DNA from: Pelargonium cotyledonis
Taxonomy: Eukaryota; Streptophyta; Magnoliopsida; Geraniales; Geraniaceae
Direction of reading: 5' to 3'
Length of the DNA: 30,704 nt
Assembly: GCA_036897625.1 (NCBI GenBank)
Contig: JAYMTA010000352.1
Coordinates: forward strand, 1-30,704
A model generated the notes under the pieces. It was not told the DNA's origin. It ran no database searches and saw nothing but the letters and a program-made list of their open reading frames with translations. Positions within the stretch are counted from its first letter, which is position 1, and each line of letters starts with the position of its first letter. Below, piece by piece: positions 10,629 to 23,200 of this stretch. The position numbers and the translations under genes were made by a program.

Positions 10629-11219
10629 GCATAAATGCCACAGGTTAGTCTTTAGTTATCATCTGGTTTTCATAAAGAGCATGAGCAGCTATTACTCTAC
10701 AGCTCCACTCCAGACTGTACACATTGCTTGTAATATTTGTAACCATATGAGTTTGGGATTTGCTTGTAATATTTGTGACCATATGAGTTTGGAATATGAA
10801 TATGATATTAAAATGGTGCAATTTGCACGGTCCAACACAACGCATACTCCGCAGTAACTAAATGTGTCGTGTTGACACGAAACAACATTCTGCATGATAT
10901 AACCAACACGTTTCACACTGCAAGACCCATCACGTTAGTTGTGTGCGTACGCAACTAACTTCTTATGTGTGCTAGTTTTGGAGGTTCAAGTCTGACACAA
11001 ACACGATAAGGTTACAAAACGTCTGCAGTGGTAAATGAACCAAACAAAACAAAGCAAGTATACTATTTACTTACGCAGTTAATATCAGCCTTAGGATCGG
11101 AACGTGTGGTTTAGCTTGCATCTTAAGGCATCACCAAGGCCCACACCATCTGGGACCACACGTACTATATTAGGCCCAAAAAAGCCCAATTCATCGTCTT
11201 CTCCACAGAAACTTCCACA
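10629..11219. other. ABCG 3' flank and RLPH2 5' flank
   Basis: This 591-base spacer holds the ABCG 3' untranslated region, the 36-base tandem duplication at 10725-10796, a 26-base imperfect palindrome at 10934-10959, and the RLPH2 promoter and leader. The sequence before the RLPH2 ATG contains GGCCCAAAAAAGCCCAATTC; GCCCA motifs are common in promoters of broadly expressed plant genes. The open frames here are not conserved-looking. Confidence 0.5.
10725..10796 (+). repeat. Two-copy 36-bp tandem repeat
   Basis: The unit TGCTTGTAATATTTGTAACC continuing through CATATGAGTTTGGGAT is present at 10725-10760 and 10761-10796 with only a few differences. It lies about 100 bases after the ABCG stop codon, probably in its 3' untranslated region. 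Confidence 0.9.
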
Positions 11220-13326
11220 ATGACAGAGCCAAAACCCAGGGTGGTCTGTTGCATTGGCGACATTCATGGCCACTACACGAAGCTCCTAAACCTGTGGTCC
11301 AATCTCGAATCCGCCATCGACTCGTCAGATTTCCAGTCGGCTCTCATCATTTTCTTGGGCGATTACTGCGATCGCGGCCCGGAGACCCGAAAAGTCATCG
11401 ATTTCTTGATCAGCTTGCCCTCGAAATACCCGCATCAGAAACACGTGTTTCTCGCCGGAAACCATGATTTCGCCTTTGCCGCCTTCCTCCGCCTCGTGCC
11501 GCCGCCGAAAGACGGGTCGGATTTCTCGGAGGCGTGGAAGGAGTACGAGGCCAATGAAGAAAGAGAGGGGTGGTTTAAGGGTGGAGGGTACGAGAAAATG
11601 CACTTGCAAGGTCGGAGGTGGTCTGGGAAAATTAAGACCAAGTTCAATGAAATGAAGGGGACTGAGTATAAGGGCTCGATTTATGATGCTGCACCGACGT
11701 TCGAGTCTTATGGGGTTCCTCATGGATCTGCTGGTACGAATCCTGATTCGTACTTTTGTTTATATGTTTTCATTTATTTAATGGATTTGGTTTTGGTGTT
11801 CTTGTTTGATTGTACAGTGTTATTTGATTATCAACTGTACATGTGTTTTGTGGGTTGATTAGTATAATTAAGGGTTCATTTCATGATATGATTTGTGATT
11901 CCGCAGTCATTTTAAGCTATATGCTCTTTTAGTAAGTTCTGAGATTCATTACAGTATGATGTTTATATAGGGTTTGTGTAATGAGTTTCCCATTTCATGG
12001 CCAAAAAAATCTTAATTCAAACATGAACTACGAGAATCCCATTCTCATTTCGGTTTTTGTTTCCCAGCTTCATCGGTATCTATCTGACTATCATAGTTAA
12101 CTTTTCATTAAGTTTTTTGATTGATTAGTATGGGTTTCGTAGTCATTTTGCTATATGCTCATTCAGTAAGTTGTGAGATTTGTTAGTATGATGTTTACGT
12201 TGCATTTGGATAATGAGCTTCCCAATTCTGACCAAAAAAATCATAATCCAAAGTCCAAACGTTGAACACTTTAACAATGAGAATCGCATTTCCATTTCGG
12301 TTCTTGATTCCCTATTCTACTGTAGTTATTTGGGTGGCACTTGATTCTTGAGTGTCATTGGTATCTATCCTATTTAACTTTTCATTGAGATTTAGTGCTT
12401 AGGAGATAGCATTAGACATGATGGAGTGGAAAAAGAGGATACAAGCAAGGGATTTAAGGAGTTTTTCTAGAGGATTCGTGTAGATAACACCAACATTTTC
12501 TGGGAAGTAGCTTGGTTTTTGTTGCTGTTTTTAAGATTTGCTGCTAGGTTTCTTTTAAATATTTGGTGATTGTTAGTCGCAGTTTGATTTGATCTGAATT
12601 TAGCTGTTTACATTAACCACACAAAGGCAATTGTTTTATACAGATCTGGTTAAGGCAGTTCCTTATGAGCACAAAAAGTTTCTTGCTCATGACATGGTTT
12701 GGGTCCATGAAGAGGTCAGTTGTCGGTCACATTATTGCTTAGTTTCTCAATCCTAAAGCAAGGATCCTTAGATTGTGATCTGGTGTAACCAAAAGGAAGA
12801 AATTCTAAGTTCCCTAGGTCTTCTTGATGCACATTTTTTACAGGATGATGTCTGTATAGAGACTGAAGAAGGAATTAAGCATTGTAAGTTGATAGCTGTC
12901 CATGCTGGTTTAGAGAATACGAGAAGCGTTAAAGAGCAAGTAGAAGATTTGAGAGTGAAAGATACCAAAGTGCCTAAGATACCGACTCTAAGTGGGAGAA
13001 AGAATGTCTGGGATATTCCAAAGGTAACGATGCCTCACTCCCTCCCATATATCTCGTGTCAATTTTTTACACCATATTAGTTAATATCTCAATAATGCTG
13101 AGATAGAAATTGCAGAATGGCATGTAACTGAGGTCTTGGTGTTGATATTGTGTAGGAGCTAACTGAAAAGCCAACCATTGTGGTAAGTGGACACCACGGC
13201 AAACTTGTCATTGACGGCTTTAGGCTGATTATTGACGAAGGTGGTGGATTCGATCATACTCCAGTGGCTGCAATCGTGCTTCCCTCGCAGATGATTGTTC
13301 GTGATACTGATAATATTCCAAAATAG
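11220..13326 (+). CDS. RLPH2: Rhizobiales-like PPP-family protein phosphatase (RLPH2 orthologue)
   Basis: Calcineurin-like metallophosphoesterase of the bacterial-type PPP branch kept by plants. Arabidopsis RLPH2 is reported to behave as a phosphotyrosine-directed phosphatase despite its PPP fold. Exons are 11220-11733, 12644-12714, 12844-13023 and 13156-13326, giving 311 residues against about 309 in Arabidopsis. Metal and phosphate motifs are complete: GDIHG (13-17), GDYCDRG (47-53), GNHD (80-83), HAG (215-217) and SGHHGK (266-271). The C-terminus reads [19 protein letters not shown] as in the family. There is no signal peptide or membrane segment, so a soluble cytosolic or nuclear enzyme is expected. 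ATG at 11220 is chosen because the homologous N-terminus starts there and no earlier in-frame ATG fits. Intron 1 (910 bases) is AT-rich. A broken copy lies at 370-1281, on the other side of the ABCG gene. Confidence 0.95.
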
Positions 13327-14073
13327 TTCAGATCTTGGTGTACTTTATTTACATTCTTGTAATGATAAATGTGGATTAAGGTATCATCTACATTTTAAGT
13401 TGATAGCTGTCCAAGTGTTATGTAAGTTGTCATGTATTTTCTATCAGCTACATATCTCTGTCTTTGAGAGAAGAATTTTCAATAACAAGGCTTCTTCATT
13501 ATTGTTTGGTCTACTCCATTTTTAACTTCTACGAACACTTCCAAAACATTTACATATTCAACAAACAAGCACTAAGCTTTTTGTCTGAGCATTAGAACAA
13601 TCATCATCTCCATTCAACAATAATGCAAAGTACATGAAATATCCCAGATGCCAGGAAGCATATTCGTTATGCGCAATATGTGTTGTACGGTGTCTCATTG
13701 AAACACAAATCAAATTACATCATTGTTATTTGTAATTACATTTAGTTTGATTATATATTTTCTGGAGTTCATCAAATATTTTGGTTACAAGAATATTTTA
13801 TTTTTTTTTTATTTTGGGTAACAAAATCAATTTTGTTGTTTGGTTTTCGGTTTAGATATTTAAATTTTCAAATACGGATAAAATATTTTCAAACCCAAAG
13901 TCAAACTGTTAAAATAACTTTCAGCTGAGCTAGCAAAAAGATCGTACATTTCTGTAGAGAATCAAGAAATCAATCGTGACCGTCCATATAGCCAGCTTGT
14001 TCCAGATCAGAAATTCAAAACTCGTTGAACGATCGGAGAGAAACCAAGTAGGTCCCGCGATACTCTCAACTTT
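13327..14073. other. RLPH2 3' flank / branching-enzyme upstream region
   Basis: AT-rich intergenic sequence. It should hold the RLPH2 3' untranslated region and the distal branching-enzyme promoter. ORFs at 13295-13525 and 13976-14212 show no recognisable protein and no conserved composition. No transposon end or RNA gene is evident. Confidence 0.5.
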
Positions 14074-14082
14074 ACACGTGGC
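14074..14082 (+). promoter_or_regulatory. G-box/ABRE upstream of branching enzyme
   Basis: ACACGTGGC contains the CACGTG G-box core in an ABRE context and lies 202 bases before the start codon, in the expected proximal promoter. Such sites are bound by bZIP (ABF/GBF) and bHLH (PIF) factors; sugar- or ABA-linked control of starch genes would be consistent. Inferred from the motif only. Confidence 0.5.
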
Positions 14083-14177
14083 AGTCCCTCGCTCGCTCCA
14101 TGTTTTCAAAGTGAAGTGCCGCGAACGCTATATGTTTGTGACATCTGCTCTCGTTTCCCTCAGCGCCTTGAACTCAA

Positions 14178-14208
14178 CACACACACACACACTCTCTCTC
14201 TCTCTCAC
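14178..14208 (+). repeat. (CA)n(CT)n microsatellite in branching-enzyme leader
   Basis: About seven CA units run directly into about seven CT units. Pyrimidine-rich CT tracts near plant transcription starts are common (Y-patch), so this probably marks the core promoter or 5' untranslated region. It is likely to vary in length between individuals. Confidence 0.85.
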
Positions 14209-14283
14209 TTGATCTGCTTCTCTCTTTGTCGTCAATAAATAGTACCAAATTTTCTCTCCAGCAAACCCTAGAAATCGAGAACG

Positions 14284-17200
14284 ATGGTGTACACATTGCC
14301 TGGAATTCGCTTCCCTTCCGTGCCCGCTGTTTCCAAGTCGTCGCCGGCGTCACAGTCGAGCTCCCATGGTGATCGGAGAACCACTTCTCTGCCTTTCTTC
14401 TCGAAGAAAATCTCGTATTATTGTATAATCTCTTTCTCCATATTTTTATATTTTACCTTGATTCGTACGTGGTTGGCTTGACTGATTTTGTTGTACTGTG
14501 AAGTGTGATGTGCCATTTCTGCATTGCTGTGTTGTGCATTCCATTTTTTCATATAATTTTGTGGTGGTTGTTTGGCTAATCACAATTTTTTTAAGTTGAA
14601 TGGAGACTTCATAGTTAAGCAATCAGCTTCTTAATTGTTATACAACTGCAGAAGTCTTAGTATGATGAATCAATGGTCTTTTGGATTACAGGAACTAATG
14701 ATAAGGTCTTTTTATATATATGATCTTGATTTTGTGTTTGTGTTGTAAAATTATTTATAGTGCCCGGAGTGGAAGAGAGCTTCATACTGATTTGAAGTGT
14801 CATTACTGTTTTTGCTATTGATAGTTAGAATCTTTTCGAATGCTCGGAGAAATTGAACTTCCCCGTAGGCTTCTGTAGGAGGTTTTTGATAGATTGCGGT
14901 ACACACTGAAAAAGGGGAAATAACTGTTCCATACCTCAACCTTGAAATGAGGCCATGTGAGATCTTGGGGGGAGGACAGGGCCTGTACAGGAGACTGATG
15001 GTAAAGGAATTGTTGTCCATATTAAAATTAAGAATGAGAAAAATTCCAAAGGAAAAGCGAAGGTACTGTGGGTGGGGTGTGGATTCATACAAAAATAGGT
15101 GCTTCGGGTTGGAATTAGGCACTAAACTCAACAGTTGGGTCCAGATAGAGGAGGCCCATTTCTACAGTGATAAACTTTTGTTGCAAAGCACTTTAGATGG
15201 TAATCTGTCATCTTTATCACTGGACAAGTTACTACTTGAATTCCTTTTCAATTAATATTGAACTTTCTTCCAACTCTGTTTTTCTTTTGAACAGTTCATA
15301 TGTGGTTTAAGGCAACACATGGGTACTCTATTTTTGTGGGATGTCCTCAGGGACATATGGCTTGGGATTTTGGAAAGGTCCTTTTTTAATTGGTTAAAGG
15401 TGACAATGAACCAATGGAAAGCTTTTTTCTTGTTTGGAGGTTCTTAGACGAGTAATTTAAATATAGTATTCCATCCAGCTTTCAGGTGTCACAGTAACCA
15501 TATTTGGTTAGCTCAATTTCATTGACATCTTTGCTTCTATACTTTGATGCACTTCATATTGTCATGCGCTTTATGTTCTATTGATGACGGTGAGTACTTC
15601 TAATTATACTTCTTATTGCCTAGTTAACACTCATTTGATGCCTATTTCTAGGGAAGAGTTGTGCTGTAAAATCTTCACAGGATTCTGAATCCTCGTCGAT
15701 AAAGGTTGCTGCATCGGACAGAGTCCTGGTTCCTGATGGCTTGAGTGAGGCTTCTGTTGCCTCAATAAACCATTTGGAAACTCCTAACGTAGCTTCAGAA
15801 GATCCCCAGGTTTGTGTATGTGCCTCCGAATACACACAAGAAACATGTATGCTTATATCCTTCTAGATTCATACACAATCTTGTTTTTGTTTTTCCTAGG
15901 CACTTGACGATATGGATAGTCAAACAGCAGATCATGTTGAGGAGATCAAGGATGAGGCTATCTGTGAAGCCAGATCAAAGTCTGTTCCCCGACCTGGGGC
16001 AGGACAGAGAATATATGAAATAGACCCTCTTCTAAAAAGTCATCGTACTCATCTTGATTACCGGTAAGATACTGCCCCATCTTCTCCTTGTAGAATTAAT
16101 TTATCAAGCAGATTTGAAATCAGTCTTGCAGTTAATTTCTTTGGAAGAATGGATTAAGAGATTGGCCTATATCCTTGATGCTATTTACATGTGTTCAAAT
16201 ACAGTTATTCACATTACAAAAAAATGCGAGAGGAAATTGACAAGTATGAAGGTGGTTTGGAGGCTTTTTCCCGTGGTTACGAAAAGTTTGGTTTCACCCG
16301 CAGGTATCACTCTATCCAGTATATTCAAATTTGATACCTGTGTTTTTGCTTATCTTATAATTACATAAGAATGATGGCTTGTGTATCGCACATATCACTA
16401 TTTAGCATGTACTTTGTAATGTCTATGCAATATTTTTGGATTTGTATTATTCTTTTCGGACCCAAAATCAACTATTGTTTGAAAGATTAAATGGACATAT
16501 ACACAAATGAGGAGGTGATAGCTGAAGCTTCTAGAGAACAACAAAGGAAATATTGTAGCTTCACATATGCTATTTGCAATTATGCATCACATATATATTT
16601 TTGCTGTGCCACAAAATTGTATGGTTCTTGAGTTTAATTGACTAGCTCACCAGTCCCCACTTTATTAAGCTAGATTATTAAGAATCATCAGCTAGAATAC
16701 CCAATTCAGTAATTGCTATTTGTTACAGGTTTGAGCTCAGCATTGGTAACTTTTTAGATACCTTACCCTTTATGGCCTCCCCTTCAGATATTAGAGATAC
16801 CTTAAATACCTTACCCTTTGTGGGTGTCTTCCTTCTTGAGTAGATTATATTCCATTTTAAAGTCATATTTTCTGTTTGTTCCCACCTTTCCTCATTGTAC
16901 TTCAAATTCTGATTTAACTAAGGGCCCGTTCCTGCTTCATAGTGAGAGTCTATATGGTATGTTTAGTCATAACTGAACCCCATACTCTGTTCTCCAGTAT
17001 TTTTCTTCCTTTTCAATTAACTACAACTTAAAATGTTTATTTATGTTGAAATGGGCCAAGCCACTGCTGATTAAAAAATTCAACTGGTTTTTCAGTGAAA
17101 CAGGTATTACTTACAGAGAGTGGGCACCTGGAGCCAAGGTTTGTTTGCCTCAATTCTTCAGTATAGTTATGATTATTTCTTTTCAGCAAGGGCTGCGTTT

Positions 17201-20200
17201 GGACAAATTTCTGGTGCAAACTTAGTTCAGGTTCAGGTTAAATTCCTGACATTCCCGGGAAAGGTGGATATTCTCTTGAATTCTGATCATATACCACTAC
17301 TTGTAAGGGTGGTACATAAGTTCTTCAGACCCCAGTGTTTTAGAATCCTTGTAACTGCCACCTTGAAAAAGATATATATTCACAGTACATATTCTGGAAA
17401 CTAATCTGAAAGCAGTTAGTGTATTTCTCTTGTCCTAAATCTTGTATAGAAAAAGAGAGTTAAGACTACATGGCACAGTAGAAATGGGTTCCAGTTATAT
17501 GATAGGCTTGACATAGTTTGGGTATGGTAGCGGAGGTCTACATAGTATCATGGAGAATCTAGACTTTTTGTTAAAAAAAATATCCATTTATTTTAAGGTT
17601 TTCTAGGTATTCCAATTGAAATCTCAACGTATGATCATTATAATTTCTGATTTTTCATCAATTTGATCATTTTCCACCTTTTCAGTCAGCTGCTTTGATT
17701 GGAGATTTCAACAATTGGAATCCTGATAAAGATATTATGACCCGGGTATGTTCTGATCTCGTATTTAAAACAGAAATTCAATTGTTTATTGCTTCTATAT
17801 ATTCTGACATCACATATATATTCATTGAAGTTGGTTTGTATTTTTATCTAATTTGCTGAGTTGATCTCCCTCTCTCTCTCTCTCTCTCTCTATGAACTTG
17901 CAGTCTGGCATCTTCTTTTCAATAGTGATGAAGTTTTTTCTATTTTTACCCCTGTTTTATTTGTTCACTGTCAACTGGATACTAGCTGAAACCATGGGTA
18001 TTAGAGACAGCCAATAACTATGCATCAGTTTAAGTTTGTTCATATTTTGTTCTCAATGAAGCCTTTGTGCTGTGTCCTACATAGCGCGTTAAAGAAAAAG
18101 TACCGTATGAAACTTGTTTACTTTATGTTGCAGAATGAGTTTGGTGTCTGGGAGATCTTTTTGCCAAATAATGCCGATGGCTCTCCATATATTCCCCATG
18201 GTTCCAGAGTGAAGGTAACTTATTTTTTTCTGAACTGTAAGTTTGACCATGCAGAATATTATTTATGCTTTTATTGATTTCGTTGATATCATCTTTTGCT
18301 TTATTACTGAGAATAGTTCTTTTTCACTTTACACATTGATTAACTATTTGGTTGTGAAATTAAAAATGAAAGAAAAAATAAGGCTATGCTGTTATAATGA
18401 TTTTTATTGGATTTTGGTTTTCTCTCTCTTTCTCTCTCTCTCAATTTGGAGAAGATGATGAGGGCCTTTTTTATTAAGAAGAAAAAATTGGCAAACAATC
18501 CAAAAAGAAGCAGGTTCTACCATTGCAAATTTTCTAGCAACCATGAGAGTCAAGATACGTTTATTTTTAGTTTGGGGGTGGAGATTGTCAAGGTCCCTGT
18601 CACCATAAGATTTATTATTCTACAATCCGGAATACCCAACATAATAATTTTTGGTTGAGAGAGATGAGTGTTTTTTCCTTCAAGATAAATGAATATTGGC
18701 ATCTTCTTAGTTAAAAATTACCATTTATGTCCGGTTCTACTATCAGTTTAAAGACCATCATATGTTGTTATGATAATAACATTGACTTCCGCGTGGTGAT
18801 AATTAGCTGCAATGTCATCAAAATATCAGAGGGTAGCAGAAGGCAACAAACTGTTTTTGAACTGAATCTCCTTTGCTCATGAAATAAATGTATAATCATG
18901 TGATTGTAGATTCGTATGGATACTCCATCTGGCATTAAAGACTCAATTCCTGCATGGATAAAGTGTTCTGTTCAGGCTCCGGGTGAAATCCCATACAATG
19001 GCATTTATTACGATCCACCGGAAGAGGTACAAGTCTTCAAACATTGTGAAAATTTATGATTCAATTAATTGTATTGTATGGAATATTATGGAGTTCATGT
19101 AAACAAATGCAGCTGGAACTACAGAATTGAGCAATTTTATGTCAGCAATAATTTGAGGATAGTTTTTTTTTTTAAATTTTAAAATAGTCTTTTTGTTAAG
19201 TTATCATAATATTTACGTGATCATTGTTAAAAGAGTGTGAATAATCCAGTCATTGAAATAATCACTTCATGGGCCTTGCTACATGCATAGTATGAAGAGT
19301 TAGTGATGCTTTCATTTACTTCTTTGCAGGAAAAGTATGTGTTTAAACATCCTCAGCCTAAGAAGCCAGAATCACTCAGAATTTATGAGGCACATGTTGG
19401 AATGAGTAGTACGGTGAGGATCCCCTCTCTTTTCTTCTGAAGTAACAAATGATTGTTCTATCTTACTTTTCCTTATATAAGGCAGCATCATTCAAAAGTA
19501 CAAGAGTTTATTTCATTAATTTTTCAATTCACTTCACTAAGCATCATATGAAAATCTGTCAAGCACACAAAGCATATCTATTATCTAAATTTTCCCTTTT
19601 CTCCCATATTATTTTGTAGCTTGTGATTTCCTTTTGTAATCCTTACAATGCAATCATTTTCTTGTGCAGAAGCCATTAATCAATACATATGCGAATTTTA
19701 GAGATGAGGTCCTTCCCCGAATTAAAAAGCTTGGGTATAATGCTGTTCAGTTAATGGCCATTCAAGAGCATTCATATTATGGCAGCTTTGGGTAATTTCT
19801 TCTATTGAGCATAAATGCTTTATAATCTTCTTTTTTTATTCTTATAATGCTAAAATGACTGGGACATGCAAACTATGATACAATTAGGTGTCAATTGGTG
19901 GCATGGTGGTGTTTTATTCTTTCTTTTTCTTTTAAAGAATTAACTTGCAAATGTATTTCCATGTGCTGCAGGTACCATGTCACAAACTTCTTTGCACCAA
20001 GCAGTCGCTGTGGAAGCCCTGATGATCTGAAGTCTATGATCGACAGAGCTCACGAGCTAGGTTTGGTTGTTCTAATGGATATTGTTCATAGGTAATGACT
20101 AAGTTCTGCAACAAACTAGTCATGCTGGAAGCATAACTATGCATAGCTGGCTTTTGCATTTAACTATGTAGTGTTTTCTTTTGATGCTTATTGAACATGA

Positions 20201-23200
20201 CACAGATGTTACCGAAAAGTGACATGTTTGATAAAATGTCTGCATGCATTTATGCAAGTAGTGGCTAACAACTCATGTTTTAACTTTATTTGTTGCTTGT
20301 TTTGCCTCTATTTTACCTTCTCATTGATTTTCTGCATGTAAGCAAATGTCCATGTTAGCCTACTTTAGATGGAAACGAAACCTCTACTACCAATGCTAAA
20401 GAAACCAATATTCATTACCCAAACTTTTCAAATGATGGTCATTGGTGAAGAACATGCTCATAATTTTCACTTTGGCTCTGAGTATATACTAGTTCATGCA
20501 CTACCCACTGCCATTATCCTCATTGTCGTTTATCAATTATATCATTTTAACTTCTAACCTACACAAATCTGGGGTTTGATGGCAGAAGATGCCATCTTAT
20601 TTTCAACTTGCTTGCATTCTAATCACTAATTGCTAATTGAAATGTATCCAGTCATGTATCAAATAATGTGTTGGATGGACTGAACATATTCGATGGAACT
20701 GATAGTCACTACTTCCACTCTGGATCACGGGGATATCATTGGATGTGGGATTCTCGACTCTTTAACTATGGAAGCTGGGAAGTATGTATTATCTTGCAAC
20801 ATTTTAAAGGATTGTCTCTAGAGATAAAATTTTCCTCAAATTAGCTTACTCGTTGGTGTAGGTACTAAGGTTTCTTCTTTCAAATGCGAGATGGTGGTTG
20901 GAGGAATACAAATTTGATGGATTCAGATTTGATGGTGTGACATCAATGATGTACATTCACCATGGATTGCAGGTGTCTTCTTTGTGCTTGTAGTTTATAT
21001 TTGATTCTCTTTCTTTCTTTACTAGCTACACTGAGCTTTTTTTATTTTATTTTTAAAAGTTCGTTATTTTTAATTATGATTAGACAAGAGGTAGAGTCAT
21101 AATACATGTTTCTTGACAACTTGGCACTCAGTGGTAGTTTTTTTTTTTTCTTCTCCGTGGCTAGGATCACCTTCTCAGTTTAATTACATGAGTATTATTT
21201 TCCTTCTGTTCTTGATATATTTTTTCCATTTTAGTTATAGACAATTTCACACATTGGATGTGATGCCTTATCCTTTTCAGCCTTGCATTTTATGTTGTTT
21301 CCAATTTAAGATTATTTCTTATAGGAATGAGTGAAAAGAAAGAACTTAAATCCAACTAGAAAAGTAATTCTGAGAGTGAATGATAAACTGTGATGATAAC
21401 ATTCAAACAATTAGGAGCATCTTAGAATGTAAAATAAAACTACCCTGGAAACAACATTCTCAGTGGACAGTGATATCAATGCATGTGTGCGTGTATGCTT
21501 TCATATGTCTGCAGATTTGCTGATTTACTAGTGTTTCAGATGTTAATTTACCTGTTGCATTATGCATATTTTTCACCACAACATTTGCTATCCTATCATA
21601 CTGACTAATCATTTGACATATTTATTTACCATTTATTTTATGTAGGTAACCTTTACTGGACAGTACAATGAGTATTTCGGCTTGACAACTGACGTAGATG
21701 CTGTGGTTTATTTAATGCTGGTTAATGATCTCGTTCATGGTCTTTTCCCCGAGGCCATTACCATTGGTGAAGATGTATGTTAATTATCAAATGAACTTGC
21801 ATTTTCTGAGATATCATTACATTAATTATATGTAGATAGAGTACATGGGGAAATTATATTCATTTATATGCCTGCCATACGCTTTCTTCTTTATATCAAC
21901 TACGCACTTATTTACTGTGTCTAATATGCTCTACTAGAAAATAAATTTGTATTTTTTTCATGTATGTCATTGTACCTCATTAGGAGTCAGGGTGTTAACT
22001 CAAACTTCTTACAATTGTGTTGTTGAGCGAGTCATTTATCAGAAAATATTGGAGTATAGGTGTTTATGAGTTCAATGGTAATGAAAAAAAGTATTAGGAG
22101 CCTCATCAGTTGGGAGTGGTTCAGTTCAGGCATTAATGAAAATTTGTGCATTTGACAACTTTCTCATGCATCTCCGCTTTTAACTCTAGGCTCTTTAATC
22201 AACCTCCACTTTGTGACTCTTGAGTCTTGACATTGACCATTGGATCAGCATTTTGTAATTTTGTTCTAAATTTCTTTCTCTACAGGTTAGTGGAATGCCA
22301 ACATTCTGCATTCCTCTCCAGGATGGTGGCGTGGGATTTGATTACCGTCTGCACATGGCCGTTGCTGATAAGTGGATTGAGCTCCTCCAGTATGTCTCTC
22401 TGAAAACTCCTAATGTTATTCTGATACTTTAGTTCCTTCTTCCCTTTCTGTTTTTTTTACCGTTCAGTCAAATCCAGATTATGAAGAACATAAACTGTTC
22501 TTCCAAAAATGTGTTGGTGTATAAAACAATGTTGTTAAAATGGAAACTCTTTGTTTGTTGAGAATTATTCATAAAATTGAATTCTCTATATTGAAGACAC
22601 TACCATAAATTTTGGTTGCCACATTATTCTTAAGACGGGACTACAAACTACTTTGCATCCAATATCAAATAAATGTTCTATATCCCACCGTGCAATTTAA
22701 CCATGGATTATCCAGGATAAAATATGCATTCTATTACTTAAAGAGAGGATATATTAGATATTGATTAAGACTTGGTTACTTGTTCAAGCAATGGTGATGT
22801 CAGTATGTGTTTCAGAAATTACTGTAGTTACTATTTGTTTTTATTACATGTAGGATACCGGATGAAACTTGGCAGATGGGAGATATTGTTCACACTCTTA
22901 CCAACAGAAGGTGGATGGAAAAGTGCATTTGTTATGCTGAAAGTCATGACCAAGCTCTAGTTGGTGACAAGACAATAGCATTCTGGCTGATGGACAAGGT
23001 TAAAAAGATTCTTATTCTTTTTTTGAATAATACTAACTATTAAGGACATGCATTATATAAGCATAAAGCTATGTTATATGGTTTTATCCTATATACAATA
23101 TTTTTGTAAATGTCTGCTGTTAAAGCCTAAAACTAACTAATGTAGTAAGTGACATCATTATTGCTATTTAGTCTTCACACACACAGGCAGACACTATTGA

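Noticed and set aside
10519-10857. 112-aa plus-strand ORF over the ABCG 3' end
   Set aside because: Starts inside the last ABCG exon in another frame and runs through the 36-bp repeat; no family resemblance.
14751-15131. 126-aa minus-strand ORF in branching-enzyme intron 1
   Set aside because: No recognisable domain and no promoter or splice context; best read as a chance frame in intron or old insert sequence.
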